The notes: generated by a model from the sequence alone, not told the origin. Counted from the first letter of the stretch, positions 8,908-18,325 are shown. The stretch is DNA of 64,000 bases from Pseudomonas sp. Z8(2022) (GCF_025837155.1 NZ_CP107549.1:868001-932000), one strand, 5' to 3'. A program made the numbers and translations.

Positions 8908-10590
8908 ATGCTGCAGACCCGACTGATCCCACCCGCCGAAAACGCTCATGCCTATCCGCTTTTGATCAAGCGCCTGCTGCTGTCCGGCAGTCGTTATGAG
9001 AAGACCCGCGAAATCGTCTATCGCGACAAGTTGCGATACAGCTATGCGACCTTCAACGAGCGTGTCGCGCGTCTGGCCAACGTGCTCAGCGAGGCCGGAG
9101 TCAAGGCCGGCGACACCGTGGCGGTGATGGACTGGGACAGCCATCGCTACCTCGAGTGCATGTTCGCCATTCCCATGCTCGGCGCGGTGCTGCATACCAT
9201 CAACATCCGCCTGTCGCCGGATCAGATCCTCTACACCATGAACCACGCCGAAGACCGCTTCGTGCTGGTCAACAGCGAATTCGTGCCGCTGTACAACGGT
9301 ATTGCCGGGCAACTCACCACGGTGGAGAAAACCCTGCTGCTGACCGATGGCGAAGACAGGAGCGCCAACCTGGCGAATCTTGTCGGCGAATACGAGAGCC
9401 TGCTGGCAGCGGCCAGCGCGCAGTACGACTTCGCCGATTTCGACGAAAACTCGGTCGCCACCACCTTCTATACGACCGGGACGACCGGCAATCCCAAGGG
9501 CGTGTACTTCACCCACCGGCAACTGGTGCTGCACACCCTGTCCATGGCGACCACCATGGGCGGTCTGGACAGCATTCGCCTGCTGGGCAACGACGACGTC
9601 TACATGCCGATCACGCCGATGTTCCATGTGCATGCCTGGGGCGTGCCCTACGTGGCCACCATGCTCGGGGTCAAGCAGGTATATCCCGGCCGCTACGAGC
9701 CGGACATGCTGTGCCGGCTGATCAAGGAAGAGAAGGTCAACTTCTCCCACTGCGTGCCGACCATCCTGCAGATGGTGTTGGCTGCACCGGGGGCGCAGGA
9801 CCATGATTTCGGCGGCATGAAGATGATCATCGGCGGCAGTGCGCTCAATCGCTCCCTGTACGAGGCGGCCAAGGCGCGAGGCATTCAATTGACCGCAGCC
9901 TATGGCATGTCCGAAACCTGTCCGCTGATCTCCTGCGCCTACCTCAACGAGGAGCTTCGCGCAGGCAGCGAAGACGAACGCACCACATACCGAATCAAGG
10001 CGGGTATCCCGGTGCCGCTGGTGGAAGCCGCGATCATGGATGCCGAAGGCCAGTTGCTGCCGCGTGATGGTGAATCGCAGGGCGAGCTGGTGTTGCGTGC
10101 CCCCTGGCTGACCCAGGGCTATTTCCGCGAGCCGGAGAAGGGCGAAGAGCTCTGGGCTCATGGCTGGCTGCACACCGGCGACGTGGCGACCATCGACGGC
10201 ATGGGTTTCATCGAGATTCGTGATCGCATCAAGGATGTGATCAAGACGGGAGGCGAGTGGATCTCGTCGCTGGAGCTGGAAGATCTGATCAGTCGCCATC
10301 CTGCGGTACGGGAAGTCGCGGTGGTGGGCGTGCCTGATCCGCAGTGGGGCGAACGCCCGTTTGCGCTGCTGGTGCTGCGTGAAGAGCAGGGGCTGGATGC
10401 CAAGGGGCTCAAGGAGCATCTCAAGCCCTTCGTCGAGCAGGGACACATCAACAAGTGGGCGATCCCCACGCAGATCGCGCTTGTTACCGAAATTCCCAAG
10501 ACCAGTGTCGGAAAGCTGGACAAGAAGCGCATTCGCGTCGAAATCGCCCAGTGGCAGGAGGCAGGCAGCGCTTTCCTGTCCACGCTGTGA
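8908..10590 (+). CDS. Fatty acid-CoA ligase (AlkK-like)
   Basis: An ATP-dependent acyl-CoA synthetase of 560 aa that activates a carboxylic acid, likely a medium- or long-chain fatty acid. Seen: the AMP-binding P-loop TTGTTGNPKG at about 190, the YGMSETCP motif, the adenylate-binding HTGD, and the C-terminal catalytic lysine region ending in KTSVGKLDKKRIR. It resembles the AlkK family of medium-chain ligases. The start ATG follows CAAGGTGA. The genes that follow (DUF1302, DUF1329, MalT-type regulator) suggest it activates acids released from an imported lipid or ester. Confidence 0.9.
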   Translation: MLQTRLIPPAENAHAYPLLIKRLLLSGSRYEKTREIVYRDKLRYSYATFNERVARLANVLSEAGVKAGDTVAVMDWDSHRYLECMFAIPMLGAVLHTINIRLSPDQILYTMNHAEDRFVLVNSEFVPLYNGIAGQLTTVEKTLLLTDGEDRSANLANLVGEYESLLAAASAQYDFADFDENSVATTFYTTGTTGNPKGVYFTHRQLVLHTLSMATTMGGLDSIRLLGNDDVYMPITPMFHVHAWGVPYVATMLGVKQVYPGRYEPDMLCRLIKEEKVNFSHCVPTILQMVLAAPGAQDHDFGGMKMIIGGSALNRSLYEAAKARGIQLTAAYGMSETCPLISCAYLNEELRAGSEDERTTYRIKAGIPVPLVEAAIMDAEGQLLPRDGESQGELVLRAPWLTQGYFREPEKGEELWAHGWLHTGDVATIDGMGFIEIRDRIKDVIKTGGEWISSLELEDLISRHPAVREVAVVGVPDPQWGERPFALLVLREEQGLDAKGLKEHLKPFVEQGHINKWAIPTQIALVTEIPKTSVGKLDKKRIRVEIAQWQEAGSAFLSTL

Positions 10591-10616
10591 GGTGCGGACT
10601 GGCTGGTCGGCTAAAG

Positions 10617-10630
10617 TGACTGGCCAGTCA
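10617..10630. repeat. 14-bp perfect palindrome
   Basis: TGACTGGCCAGTCA reads the same on both strands. It lies 26 bases after the ligase stop and shares two bases with the PsrA-like motif that follows. It could be a separate operator. There is no T-tract, so it is not a terminator. Confidence 0.6.
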
Positions 10631-10642
10631 AACAAGCGTTTG
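10629..10642. promoter_or_regulatory. PsrA-type operator motif
   Basis: CAAACAAGCGTTTG matches the consensus (G/C)AAAC-N2-4-GTTT(G/C) exactly, with a four-base spacer. PsrA is a TetR-family regulator of Pseudomonas released by long-chain fatty acids. The site lies between the acyl-CoA ligase and the DUF1302 gene, about 165 bases before the latter's start, so it could control the DUF1302-DUF1329 pair. Confidence 0.55.
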
Positions 10643-10807
10643 GCTTGCTAATTGCTGTTTCACGTCCATGCTTGGCTAGGTGCAGCGTCTGAAACCTGCG
10701 AGCCAGAGTGCCTGGGGGCTGCAAATCACACTTTCGAGGGATCAAGCAGTACCACCTGCTGGCTATAGTCCAAGCATCCATAACAAAAAACACATGGAGT
10801 AGCGTCG

Positions 10808-12745
10808 ATGACAACAAAAACAACACCGTACTGGCGCCTGGCAAAACTGCCGCTGGCCGTCAGCCTCGCATCCACCCTTGCCGCCCCGGCATTCGGCGTC
10901 ACTTTCAATATTGGCGAGATCGAAGGGCAGTTCGACTCGGCGCTGTCGGTGGGGGCGAGTTGGTCTACGCAGAGCGCCGATAAAGATCTGATTGGCTTCA
11001 ACAATGGCGGCCGAGGCCTGTCGCAGACCTCCGATGACTCCAAGCTGAACTTCAAGCGAGGCGAAACCTTCTCCAAGATATTTAAAGGTGTTCATGACCT
11101 TGAACTTCGCTATGGCGATACCGGCGTGTTTGTTCGTGGTAAGTATTGGTACGACTTCGAGTTGAAGGATGAAAGCCGTCCTTTCAAAGATATCAGCGAT
11201 AGCAATCGCAAAGAGGGTGCACAGTCCTCTGGTGGTGAGATTCTCGACGCATTCATCTATCACAACTACGCGATCGGCAACCAACCGGGCTCTGTACGTC
11301 TTGGTAAGCAAGTAGTGAACTGGGGTGAAAGCACCTTTATTGGTAACAGCATCAACTCAGTCAACCCTATCGATGTAGCTGCCTTCCGCCGACCGGGTGC
11401 CGAGATCAAGGAAGGCCTGATTCCGGTCAACATGTTCTTCATCTCGCAGAGTTTGACCGACAATCTCTCCATGGAGGCGTTCTACCAGCTCGAGTGGGAT
11501 CAAACCGTCGTCGATAACTGCGGAACCTTCTTTGCTCAGCCGGATGTCGTTGCCGATGGATGTGACGATAATCTGCGCGTACTGCGCTCCAGGTCATCCC
11601 TGCCTGCTGCAGCGCTTGGAGCTGCTGATCTGTTCGGCGTTGACATCAACGATGAAGGTGTTCTGGTTAAGCGTGGCGCCGACCGTGATGCTCGTGACAG
11701 TGGGCAGTGGGGCGTTGCTTTCCGCTATATCTTCGAACCATTGGATACAGAGTTCGGCTTCTACGCCATGAACTACCACAGCCGAGCCCCTATCTTCAGC
11801 GGCCAGGCGGGTAGTGAGGCGGCGTACACCGCAATTGACAACTTTGTCGCGGCATCGCCTGCTGCACGAGCTTCTCTTGCGCCGCTCCTGGCTGCTGGGG
11901 CTGGTAATTACTTCCTTGAATATCCGGAAGATATTCGACTTTACGGCATAAGCTTCGCGACTACCTTGCCAACCGGCACAGCATGGAGTGGGGAGATCAG
12001 CTACCGCCCGAATGCACCTCTGCAGTTGAACACGACCGACGTTCTGTATTCAGGCCTCAAGCCTCTTACAAGCATGCCGCTTACCGGCGGTATGTACGAT
12101 GGCTCTGGCGTCGGCAACGTGTCGCTGATCGATTCGGGGTTCGGTGCCACGGCCCATGGCTACAAACGTAAGGAGATCACTCAGTTCCAGACGACTCTGA
12201 CTCACTTCTTCGACCAGGTAATGGGAGCTTCTCGTCTCACCTTGGTTGGCGAGGTCGCGGTGGCCCATGTGGGGGGCTTGGAGAGTTCCGACAAGCTGCG
12301 CTACGGACGTGATCCGAGCTATGGACCGGGCCCGCTGGACGGAAACTATGCCGTTGGTGGCGTTGGTGTCTTCCCAACCTGTCAAGGTCTGAATACCGGG
12401 ACCTTGGGTAACAACCCCAACGCCAAGAACGTCAGCAAATACTGCGAAGACGATGGTTTCGTTACCTCTACTTCGTGGGGTTATCGCATTCGCGCCATCT
12501 GGGATTACCCCAACGTTTTTGCCGGCGTGAATCTGCGGCCGAGTGTTGCCTGGTCCCATGATGTGGAAGGTTATGGCCCGAATGGTTTGTTCACTGAAGA
12601 TGCTAAGGCTGTGAGCCTCGGCCTTAATGCTGAGTACCAGAATACCTATACCGCAGATCTGTCCTTTACCAGCTTCTTTGATGGCAAGTACAACACCGCC
12701 GTTGATCGCGACTTCGTTGCGCTCAGTTTCGGTATGAACTTCTAA
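10808..12745 (+). CDS. DUF1302 family exported protein, likely outer-membrane barrel
   Basis: A 645-aa protein with a signal peptide (cleavage about residue 29-30, after APAFG) and alternating aromatic/polar strands. It ends in the aromatic-terminated stretch ALSFGMNF, as outer-membrane beta-barrels do. DUF1302 proteins accompany DUF1329 proteins in gene sets for lipids, steroids and other hydrophobic compounds. Their activity is not established, and uptake across the outer membrane is inference. The start follows TGGAG. Codon use is visibly more AT-tolerant than in the DUF1329 gene next door. Confidence 0.85.
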   Translation: MTTKTTPYWRLAKLPLAVSLASTLAAPAFGVTFNIGEIEGQFDSALSVGASWSTQSADKDLIGFNNGGRGLSQTSDDSKLNFKRGETFSKIFKGVHDLELRYGDTGVFVRGKYWYDFELKDESRPFKDISDSNRKEGAQSSGGEILDAFIYHNYAIGNQPGSVRLGKQVVNWGESTFIGNSINSVNPIDVAAFRRPGAEIKEGLIPVNMFFISQSLTDNLSMEAFYQLEWDQTVVDNCGTFFAQPDVVADGCDDNLRVLRSRSSLPAAALGAADLFGVDINDEGVLVKRGADRDARDSGQWGVAFRYIFEPLDTEFGFYAMNYHSRAPIFSGQAGSEAAYTAIDNFVAASPAARASLAPLLAAGAGNYFLEYPEDIRLYGISFATTLPTGTAWSGEISYRPNAPLQLNTTDVLYSGLKPLTSMPLTGGMYDGSGVGNVSLIDSGFGATAHGYKRKEITQFQTTLTHFFDQVMGASRLTLVGEVAVAHVGGLESSDKLRYGRDPSYGPGPLDGNYAVGGVGVFPTCQGLNTGTLGNNPNAKNVSKYCEDDGFVTSTSWGYRIRAIWDYPNVFAGVNLRPSVAWSHDVEGYGPNGLFTEDAKAVSLGLNAEYQNTYTADLSFTSFFDGKYNTAVDRDFVALSFGMNF

Positions 12746-12768
12746 GCGGTCAGGAATTTCGAGGAATC

Positions 12769-14145
12769 ATGATGCAAATGAAAACAACAAAAAAACTGTG
12801 GCAAAGTGGCGTCCTGGCCCTGTCTCTGCTGGCAACCGGCGTCATGGCTGCCGTCTCGCCGGAAGAAGCAGCCAAGCTGGGTACGACCCTGACTCCGCTG
12901 GGTGGGGAAATGGCCGGCAACGCCGATGGATCGATCCCGGCCTGGACTGGCGGGCTGCCGGCCAATGCCGGTGCGGTCGATCCGCGCGGCTTCCTGGCCG
13001 ATCCGTTCGCCAATGAGCAGCCGCTGTTCACCATCACTGCGCAGAATGCCGAGCAGTACAAGGACAAGCTGACCCCCGGCCAGCTGGCCATGTTCAAGCG
13101 CTATCCGGAAAGCTACCGGATGCCGGTCTACCCAAGTCACCGTTCTGCCACCGTGCCGGCAGCGGTGATCGAGGCTACCAAGCAGAACGCGGTCAACACC
13201 AAGATGATCGAGGGTGGTAACGGTCTGGAGAACTTCCAGACCGCCAACCCGTTCCCGATTCCGCAGAACGGCCTGGAAGTGATCTGGAACCACATCACCC
13301 GTTACCGCGGTGGCAGCGTGCGCCGTGTGGTGACTCAGGCGACTCCGCAGCCGAACGGCTCATACTCGCTGGTCTACTTCCAGGACGAGTTCACCTTCCG
13401 CGATGCGCTGACCGACTTCGATCCGAGCAAGGAAAGCAACGTACTGTTCTACTTCAAACAGCGCGTGACCGCTCCGTCGCGTCTGGCCGGTAACGTGCTG
13501 CTGGTGCACGAGACTCTCAACCAGGTGAAGGAGCCGCGTCTGGCCTGGCTGTACAACGCCGGTCAGCGTCGCGTGCGTCGCGCTCCGCAGGTGTCCTATG
13601 ACGGTCCGGGTACCGCCGCAGACGGTCTGCGTACTTCCGACAACTTCGACATGTACAACGGTGCGCCGGATCGTTACGAGTGGAAGCTGGAAGGCAAGAA
13701 GGAGATCTACATCCCCTACAACTCCTACAAGCTGGACTCGCCGAACCTGAAGTACTCCGACGTCATCAAGGCCGGCCACCTCAACCAGGATCTGACTCGT
13801 TACGAGCTGCACCGCGTCTGGCACGTGACCGGCACCCTGAAGTCGGGTGAGCGTCACATCTATGCCAAGCGTGACTTCTACATCGACGAGGATACCTGGC
13901 AAGCCGCTCTGATCGACCATTACGACGGTCGTGGCACCCTGTGGCGCGTAGCCGAGGCGCATGCCCAGCACTACTACGACAAGCAGGTGCCGTGGTACAC
14001 CGTGGAAACCCTGTACGACCTGCTGTCGGGTCGCTACCTGGCGCTGGGTATGAAGAACGAGGAGAAGCAAGCCTACGACTTCAACTACAAGGCCTCCGGC
14101 AGCGATTACACCCCGGCCGCTCTGCGTCAGGCGGGCGTTCGCTAA
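12769..14145 (+). CDS. DUF1329 family exported protein
   Basis: A 458-aa secreted or periplasmic protein with a signal peptide (cleavage after VMA, about residue 27). The mature N-terminus contains the family-typical TLTPLGGEMAGNADGSIPAWTG-like opening (residues about 39-60). DUF1329 is predicted to be a LolB-like lipid-binding fold, so binding a hydrophobic molecule is plausible but unproven. It follows the DUF1302 gene by 23 bases and is surely co-transcribed. Three ATGs cluster at the start; GAGGA fits the first two. Confidence 0.87.
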   Translation: MMQMKTTKKLWQSGVLALSLLATGVMAAVSPEEAAKLGTTLTPLGGEMAGNADGSIPAWTGGLPANAGAVDPRGFLADPFANEQPLFTITAQNAEQYKDKLTPGQLAMFKRYPESYRMPVYPSHRSATVPAAVIEATKQNAVNTKMIEGGNGLENFQTANPFPIPQNGLEVIWNHITRYRGGSVRRVVTQATPQPNGSYSLVYFQDEFTFRDALTDFDPSKESNVLFYFKQRVTAPSRLAGNVLLVHETLNQVKEPRLAWLYNAGQRRVRRAPQVSYDGPGTAADGLRTSDNFDMYNGAPDRYEWKLEGKKEIYIPYNSYKLDSPNLKYSDVIKAGHLNQDLTRYELHRVWHVTGTLKSGERHIYAKRDFYIDEDTWQAALIDHYDGRGTLWRVAEAHAQHYYDKQVPWYTVETLYDLLSGRYLALGMKNEEKQAYDFNYKASGSDYTPAALRQAGVR

Positions 14146-14163
14146 AACCTGCCTCCTGCAATA

Positions 14164-14193
14164 CGAAAAGCCGGCCTTGTGCCGGCTTTTTCG
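14164..14193 (+). terminator. Intrinsic terminator after DUF1329
   Basis: CGAAAAGCCGGC pairs with GCCGGCTTTTTCG around a five-base loop, directly downstream of the DUF1329 stop. It separates the DUF1302-DUF1329 unit from the regulator gene. Confidence 0.9.
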
Positions 14194-14293
14194 TTACGGA
14201 CTGTAGCGGGCGCTTCAAATGGCCAGTGCAAGCCGCTAGGCTGGGCCCGGATCGAGCCCGCTGACGCAAAAGAAGACCTCCAAGAACAGGCCG

Positions 14294-17035
14294 ATGACAG
14301 ACCTCTCCCGCACGCCAGGTTTTCCCTATACGCCGGCCACGTCGGTGGACGCGCGTTTCTATCGTCCGCCACTGCCTGCAGGGCATATGCCTCGTCCCCG
14401 GCTGTGTGAGCGTCTCGAAGAGGGGCTGCAGGGGCGCTTGCTGCTGGTCAGCGCGCCAGCCGGCTTCGGCAAGAGTTCGCTGGCGATCGAGTTCTGCGAG
14501 CGACTATCCGATCACTGGCGTAGCCTGTGGCTGGGGCTGAGCGAGCGCGACAGCGATCCCGGGCGTTTTCTCGAGCGTTTGCTGCAGGGCCTGCAGCAGT
14601 TCTACCCCGGCCTCGGCGAGGAGGCGCTGGGGCTGCTCAAGATGCGCCAGCGTCACCAGCCATTCGCATTCGAACAATGGCTCGATGGCCTGCTCGACGA
14701 GCTGGCACAGAAGCTCGGCGACGGTCAGCCGCTGCTGCTGGTGCTGGATGATTATCATCTGGCGCAGGGGCCGGTGCTCGATCGATGCCTGCAGTTCTTC
14801 CTCAACCATCTGCCATCCGGGGTGTTGCTGCTGGTCACCAGCCGTCAGCGGCCGGACTGGCATCTCGCGCGTCTGCGTCTGTCGCGGCAATTGCTCGAAC
14901 TGAACGAACAGGACCTGCGCCTGACCTCCCGCGAGCTGGACGCCCTGCTGGCGAACCAAGGGGCACACCTCGAGCGGCAACAGATCGACGGAATCCTGCA
15001 GCGCAGCGAGGGCTGGATCGCGGGTTTGCGCCTATGGCTGTTGGCCGCCGAAGAGCTGCAGCAGTCAGGTGAGGGGCTGCAGCTGCACGGCGGTGAGGGG
15101 CTGATTCGTGAGTACCTGCTCGAAGAGGTCATCGAACGCCAGCCCGCAGAGGTTCAACAATTTCTCTATGACACCGCCTGCATGGAGCGTTTCTGCGCGG
15201 AACTGTGCGATGCGGTTCGTGACAGCCATGACAGCGCTGCGATCATCCGCCAGTTGCAGGCCAATCAGGTATTTCTGGTGCCTCTCGATGATCAGGGGCG
15301 CTGGTTCCGTTATCACCACCTGTTTTCCGATCTGCTCAATGCGCGGCCTGCCGAAGGGTTGAGTCGATCTCGCAGCAGTACTCACTTGCGCGCCTGTCGC
15401 TGGTTCGCTGCGCAGGGCCTGCTCGACGCCGCCATCGAACAGGCGTTGCTGGCCGGGCAATCGGATGTCGCCGCCAGCCTGGTGCAGAATCTTTCCGAAG
15501 AGCAGATGCTGGCCGAGCAGAATATCGCCATGCTGCTGCGCTGGAAGGCCAATCTGCCGGATGATCTGCTGGCCAGCACAACGCGACTGATCATGCTCTA
15601 CGGCTGGGCGCTGGCGCTCGCCTGTCAGCTCGATGCCGCGCAGGAACTGCTCGACCAGCTCGGCCGATTCCTGCCAGCTGCCGATCCGGTCAGCCAGCGC
15701 AGCCTGCTGGCGCAGTGGCAGGCGCTCGATGGGGTCATCGCACGTGGGCGTGGCGATGGTGCCCGTGCCGAGCAGCAGTGCAGCGAGGCGTTGGCCGGCT
15801 TGCCGGCGGAGCGCTATGGCCCGCACTTCATGTGCCTGTCGGCCCTGGCCAATCTGGCCATGGTCCGTGGTGACCTGTGGCGTGCACGGGGGCTTAACCG
15901 CGACGCACTGGAGCTGGCGCAGCGTATCGACAATCCCCTGTTTGAAGCTCTGGCGCACTATGAGCGCGCCCGGGTACTGCAGGGGCGTGGCGAAGTACTG
16001 CGCGCGCAGGATGAAGTGCAGCAGGGTCTTCTGCAGGTACAGCGTTTACCCGCCCAGCGCCAGTATTCGGTGCGGGCGCGGTTGACCATCTATGAAGGCT
16101 ACCTGCTCGGCCTGCGTTTGCAGCCTCGGGCCGTGGAACGCTTGCGCGCCGGCGTCGCCGAGGCCAGGGCGTGTCGCGATGTCGGTGCGTTGATCGGTTA
16201 CTGCGTGCTGGCCAGTCTCGAAGGCCGCGATGGGCGCTCCGCCGAGGCCTTCGCCCTGCTTGGTGAGGCCGAACGCCTGATGCATGTCTGGGACGTGCCG
16301 GCGATCTATTACCTGGCGATGATCACCCTGATGAAATGCGAGCTGTGGTTGCGTCAGGGCCAGGTCGAGCTGGCCGCGGCCTGGCTGCCGCAGCTGGCGG
16401 AAACCTACAGCGAAGGGCGTGCGCTGGCACCGGAGTTTCATCCGCAGATGGCGCTGCACATCGACCTGCAGCAGGCAGCTCTGGATCGTCTGCAGGGTGA
16501 TCTGGAAAGTGCCGAACGGCGTCTGCGGGCCTTGCAGCCGCGAGCACAGGGATTGGGTTGCCAACTGGTCGGCCTGGCGGCGCAGGCGCAGCTCGCTCAG
16601 CTGTTGCGGCAAACCGGGCGGGCGCGTGAGGCGCAGCAACAGCTCGACAGATGCCTGGATCTCGCACAGGGCGGAGCGCTGTTGCCGTTCATCGAGCTGG
16701 TGCAGCATCAGCCGCAGTGGCTGCGTGAACGCCTGCAGGAGCGTTCGTCGTCCTGTCAGGTCCGCGACGCCTTGCTCGCGCAGTTACCAGCGGAACAGCA
16801 CGCGCCCGACTTGTCTGAGGTCGAGGCGGAACCGCTCACCGAGAAACTCAGCGGACGCGAGCTGGCGGTACTGCAGCTGATTGCGCGTGGCTGTTCGAAC
16901 CAGGAGATCAGCGAGCGCCTGTTCATCTCCCTGCACACGGTCAAGACCCATGCCCGGCACATCAACAGCAAGCTGGGCGTCGAACGGCGTACCCAGGCCG
17001 TCGCCCGTGCCAAGGCATTGGGGCTGTTGCGCTGA
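14294..17035 (+). CDS. MalT-type (LAL) LuxR-family transcriptional activator
   Basis: A large ATP-binding regulator of 913 aa. Seen: Walker A in APAGFGKSS at 54-62, Walker B LLLVLDDYH near 150, a long helical repeat middle typical of TPR-like MalT sensor regions, and a C-terminal LuxR helix-turn-helix (last about 60 residues, with LSGRELAVLQLIARG and NQEISERLFISLHTVKTH). LAL regulators such as MalT and AlkS switch on catabolic genes upon binding an inducer and ATP. Position directly after ligase-DUF1302-DUF1329 suggests it controls them. The ribosome site (AGG) is weak. Confidence 0.9.
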   Translation: MTDLSRTPGFPYTPATSVDARFYRPPLPAGHMPRPRLCERLEEGLQGRLLLVSAPAGFGKSSLAIEFCERLSDHWRSLWLGLSERDSDPGRFLERLLQGLQQFYPGLGEEALGLLKMRQRHQPFAFEQWLDGLLDELAQKLGDGQPLLLVLDDYHLAQGPVLDRCLQFFLNHLPSGVLLLVTSRQRPDWHLARLRLSRQLLELNEQDLRLTSRELDALLANQGAHLERQQIDGILQRSEGWIAGLRLWLLAAEELQQSGEGLQLHGGEGLIREYLLEEVIERQPAEVQQFLYDTACMERFCAELCDAVRDSHDSAAIIRQLQANQVFLVPLDDQGRWFRYHHLFSDLLNARPAEGLSRSRSSTHLRACRWFAAQGLLDAAIEQALLAGQSDVAASLVQNLSEEQMLAEQNIAMLLRWKANLPDDLLASTTRLIMLYGWALALACQLDAAQELLDQLGRFLPAADPVSQRSLLAQWQALDGVIARGRGDGARAEQQCSEALAGLPAERYGPHFMCLSALANLAMVRGDLWRARGLNRDALELAQRIDNPLFEALAHYERARVLQGRGEVLRAQDEVQQGLLQVQRLPAQRQYSVRARLTIYEGYLLGLRLQPRAVERLRAGVAEARACRDVGALIGYCVLASLEGRDGRSAEAFALLGEAERLMHVWDVPAIYYLAMITLMKCELWLRQGQVELAAAWLPQLAETYSEGRALAPEFHPQMALHIDLQQAALDRLQGDLESAERRLRALQPRAQGLGCQLVGLAAQAQLAQLLRQTGRAREAQQQLDRCLDLAQGGALLPFIELVQHQPQWLRERLQERSSSCQVRDALLAQLPAEQHAPDLSEVEAEPLTEKLSGRELAVLQLIARGCSNQEISERLFISLHTVKTHARHINSKLGVERRTQAVARAKALGLLR

Positions 17036-17331
17036 GGCAGGCGCCGACATCTTCTGCGTTGGGCCCTTGGGCTGGTTGCCATCGATCTTTTCCAGCGTTT
17101 CGCTCAGTTGCAGTGGTCTACCCTGCGCGCGCTCCGCGGACCTTCGTGACGCGCCGGTCCAGATCGCGCAGCCCGGCCGCCTCGACGGTGGTCGGCAGAA
17201 CCGCACGAGGTGGCCTGCGCCCAGAACCGGTGACATGCTGGGGCAGGCGAACAGTCCCAAGGTTGGGCGCCAATTCGAGGCGCGCCATGCTCTGATGCGT
17301 GATGCCTACTACAGGAACCGAGGTGTCCCGC
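17036..17331. other. Intergenic stretch without recognised gene
   Basis: About 296 bases between the regulator and the hydrolase. I see no convincing small gene, RNA or terminator. The GC-rich sequence gives spurious open frames on both strands. A promoter for the hydrolase presumably lies near the right end. Confidence 0.6.
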
Positions 17332-18273
17332 ATGACTGCCAAAAGCCTGCAACTGCAACCGCCGCTGGCTGCCGGTTTCGCCCGTCTGGGCTTCGGTGCG
17401 CTATCGCTGGAGCGCCTCAAGGCGCGTTACGGCAATGCCGCCGACGGCTCCCGCTATATCGAACTCGACGGCTTCAACATCCACTATCGCGATGAGGGTA
17501 GCCGCGACAAGCCCGCACTGGTGATGATTCATGGCGTTGTGGCCTCGCTGCACACCTGGGATGGCTGGGTGCAGGTGTTCGCTTGCGATTACCGCATCAT
17601 CCGCTTCGATGTGCCCGGATTCGGTCTGACCGGCCCGGCACGTGACGGGGAATATTCGGCCGAGCGCATGACGCGGGTGCTCGGTCTGCTGCTCGATTAC
17701 CTGCAGGTGGACAAGGCCGATATCGCCGGTAATTCACTCGGCGGCTACATCGCCTGGAACTTCGCTCTGTCGCAGCCACAGCGTGTCGGCAAACTGGTAC
17801 TGATCGATCCGGCCGGTTACCACATGCACAAGGTGCCGTGGATGATTGCCGCCGCCGCGCTGCCCGGTGCGAGAGTTGCCATGCCGCTATGGATGCCGCG
17901 CGCATTGATCGCTCAGGGCATCAGGGAGGTCTACGGTGAGCCGGGGCGGATCAGGCCGGGCGTGGTCGATCGCTACTACGACCTTTCACGGCGGCCGGGT
18001 AATCGCCGCGGAATGGTCGACATCTTCCGGGTACTGCTGAAAGTCAATCAGGAGCAGCTCCATGCAACGCCCGGGCGGGTCGCACGGATTAAGGCGCCAA
18101 CCCTGCTGCTGTGGGGCGAGCGTGATCGCTGGATATCCCCGCAGCAGGTGCCACTGTGGCAGCGCGATCTGCCGGGGATTCAGGTCCGGGTCTATCCGGG
18201 TGTCGGGCATATTCCGATGGAGGAGATTCCCGAGCAGAGCGCAGCCGATGCGATGAACTTTCTGCAAGGTTGA
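17332..18273 (+). CDS. Alpha/beta-fold hydrolase
   Basis: A serine hydrolase of 313 aa. Seen: the oxyanion-hole motif MIHGVVAS, the nucleophile elbow GNSLGG with Ser135, the acid Asp265 in GERDRW, and His293 in GVGHIPME, all in the correct order. A hydrophobic/basic N-terminal stretch precedes the core. Relatives include esterases, lipases and haloalkane dehalogenases; Ser as nucleophile favours an esterase. I chose the ATG at 17332 because GAGGTG precedes it at proper spacing; an ATG 30 bases upstream is possible. A role in releasing acids for the nearby acyl-CoA ligase is inference. Confidence 0.88.
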   Translation: MTAKSLQLQPPLAAGFARLGFGALSLERLKARYGNAADGSRYIELDGFNIHYRDEGSRDKPALVMIHGVVASLHTWDGWVQVFACDYRIIRFDVPGFGLTGPARDGEYSAERMTRVLGLLLDYLQVDKADIAGNSLGGYIAWNFALSQPQRVGKLVLIDPAGYHMHKVPWMIAAAALPGARVAMPLWMPRALIAQGIREVYGEPGRIRPGVVDRYYDLSRRPGNRRGMVDIFRVLLKVNQEQLHATPGRVARIKAPTLLLWGERDRWISPQQVPLWQRDLPGIQVRVYPGVGHIPMEEIPEQSAADAMNFLQG

Positions 18274-18293
18274 GGCCCGTGAAATCCCGCAAT

Positions 18294-18325
18294 ACAAAAA
18301 GCCCGGACAGGCTCCGGGCTTTTGT
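18294..18325. terminator. Bidirectional intrinsic terminator
   Basis: ACAAAAAGCCCGGA pairs with TCCGGGCTTTTGT. It lies between the converging hydrolase and PF10118 genes. Confidence 0.9.
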
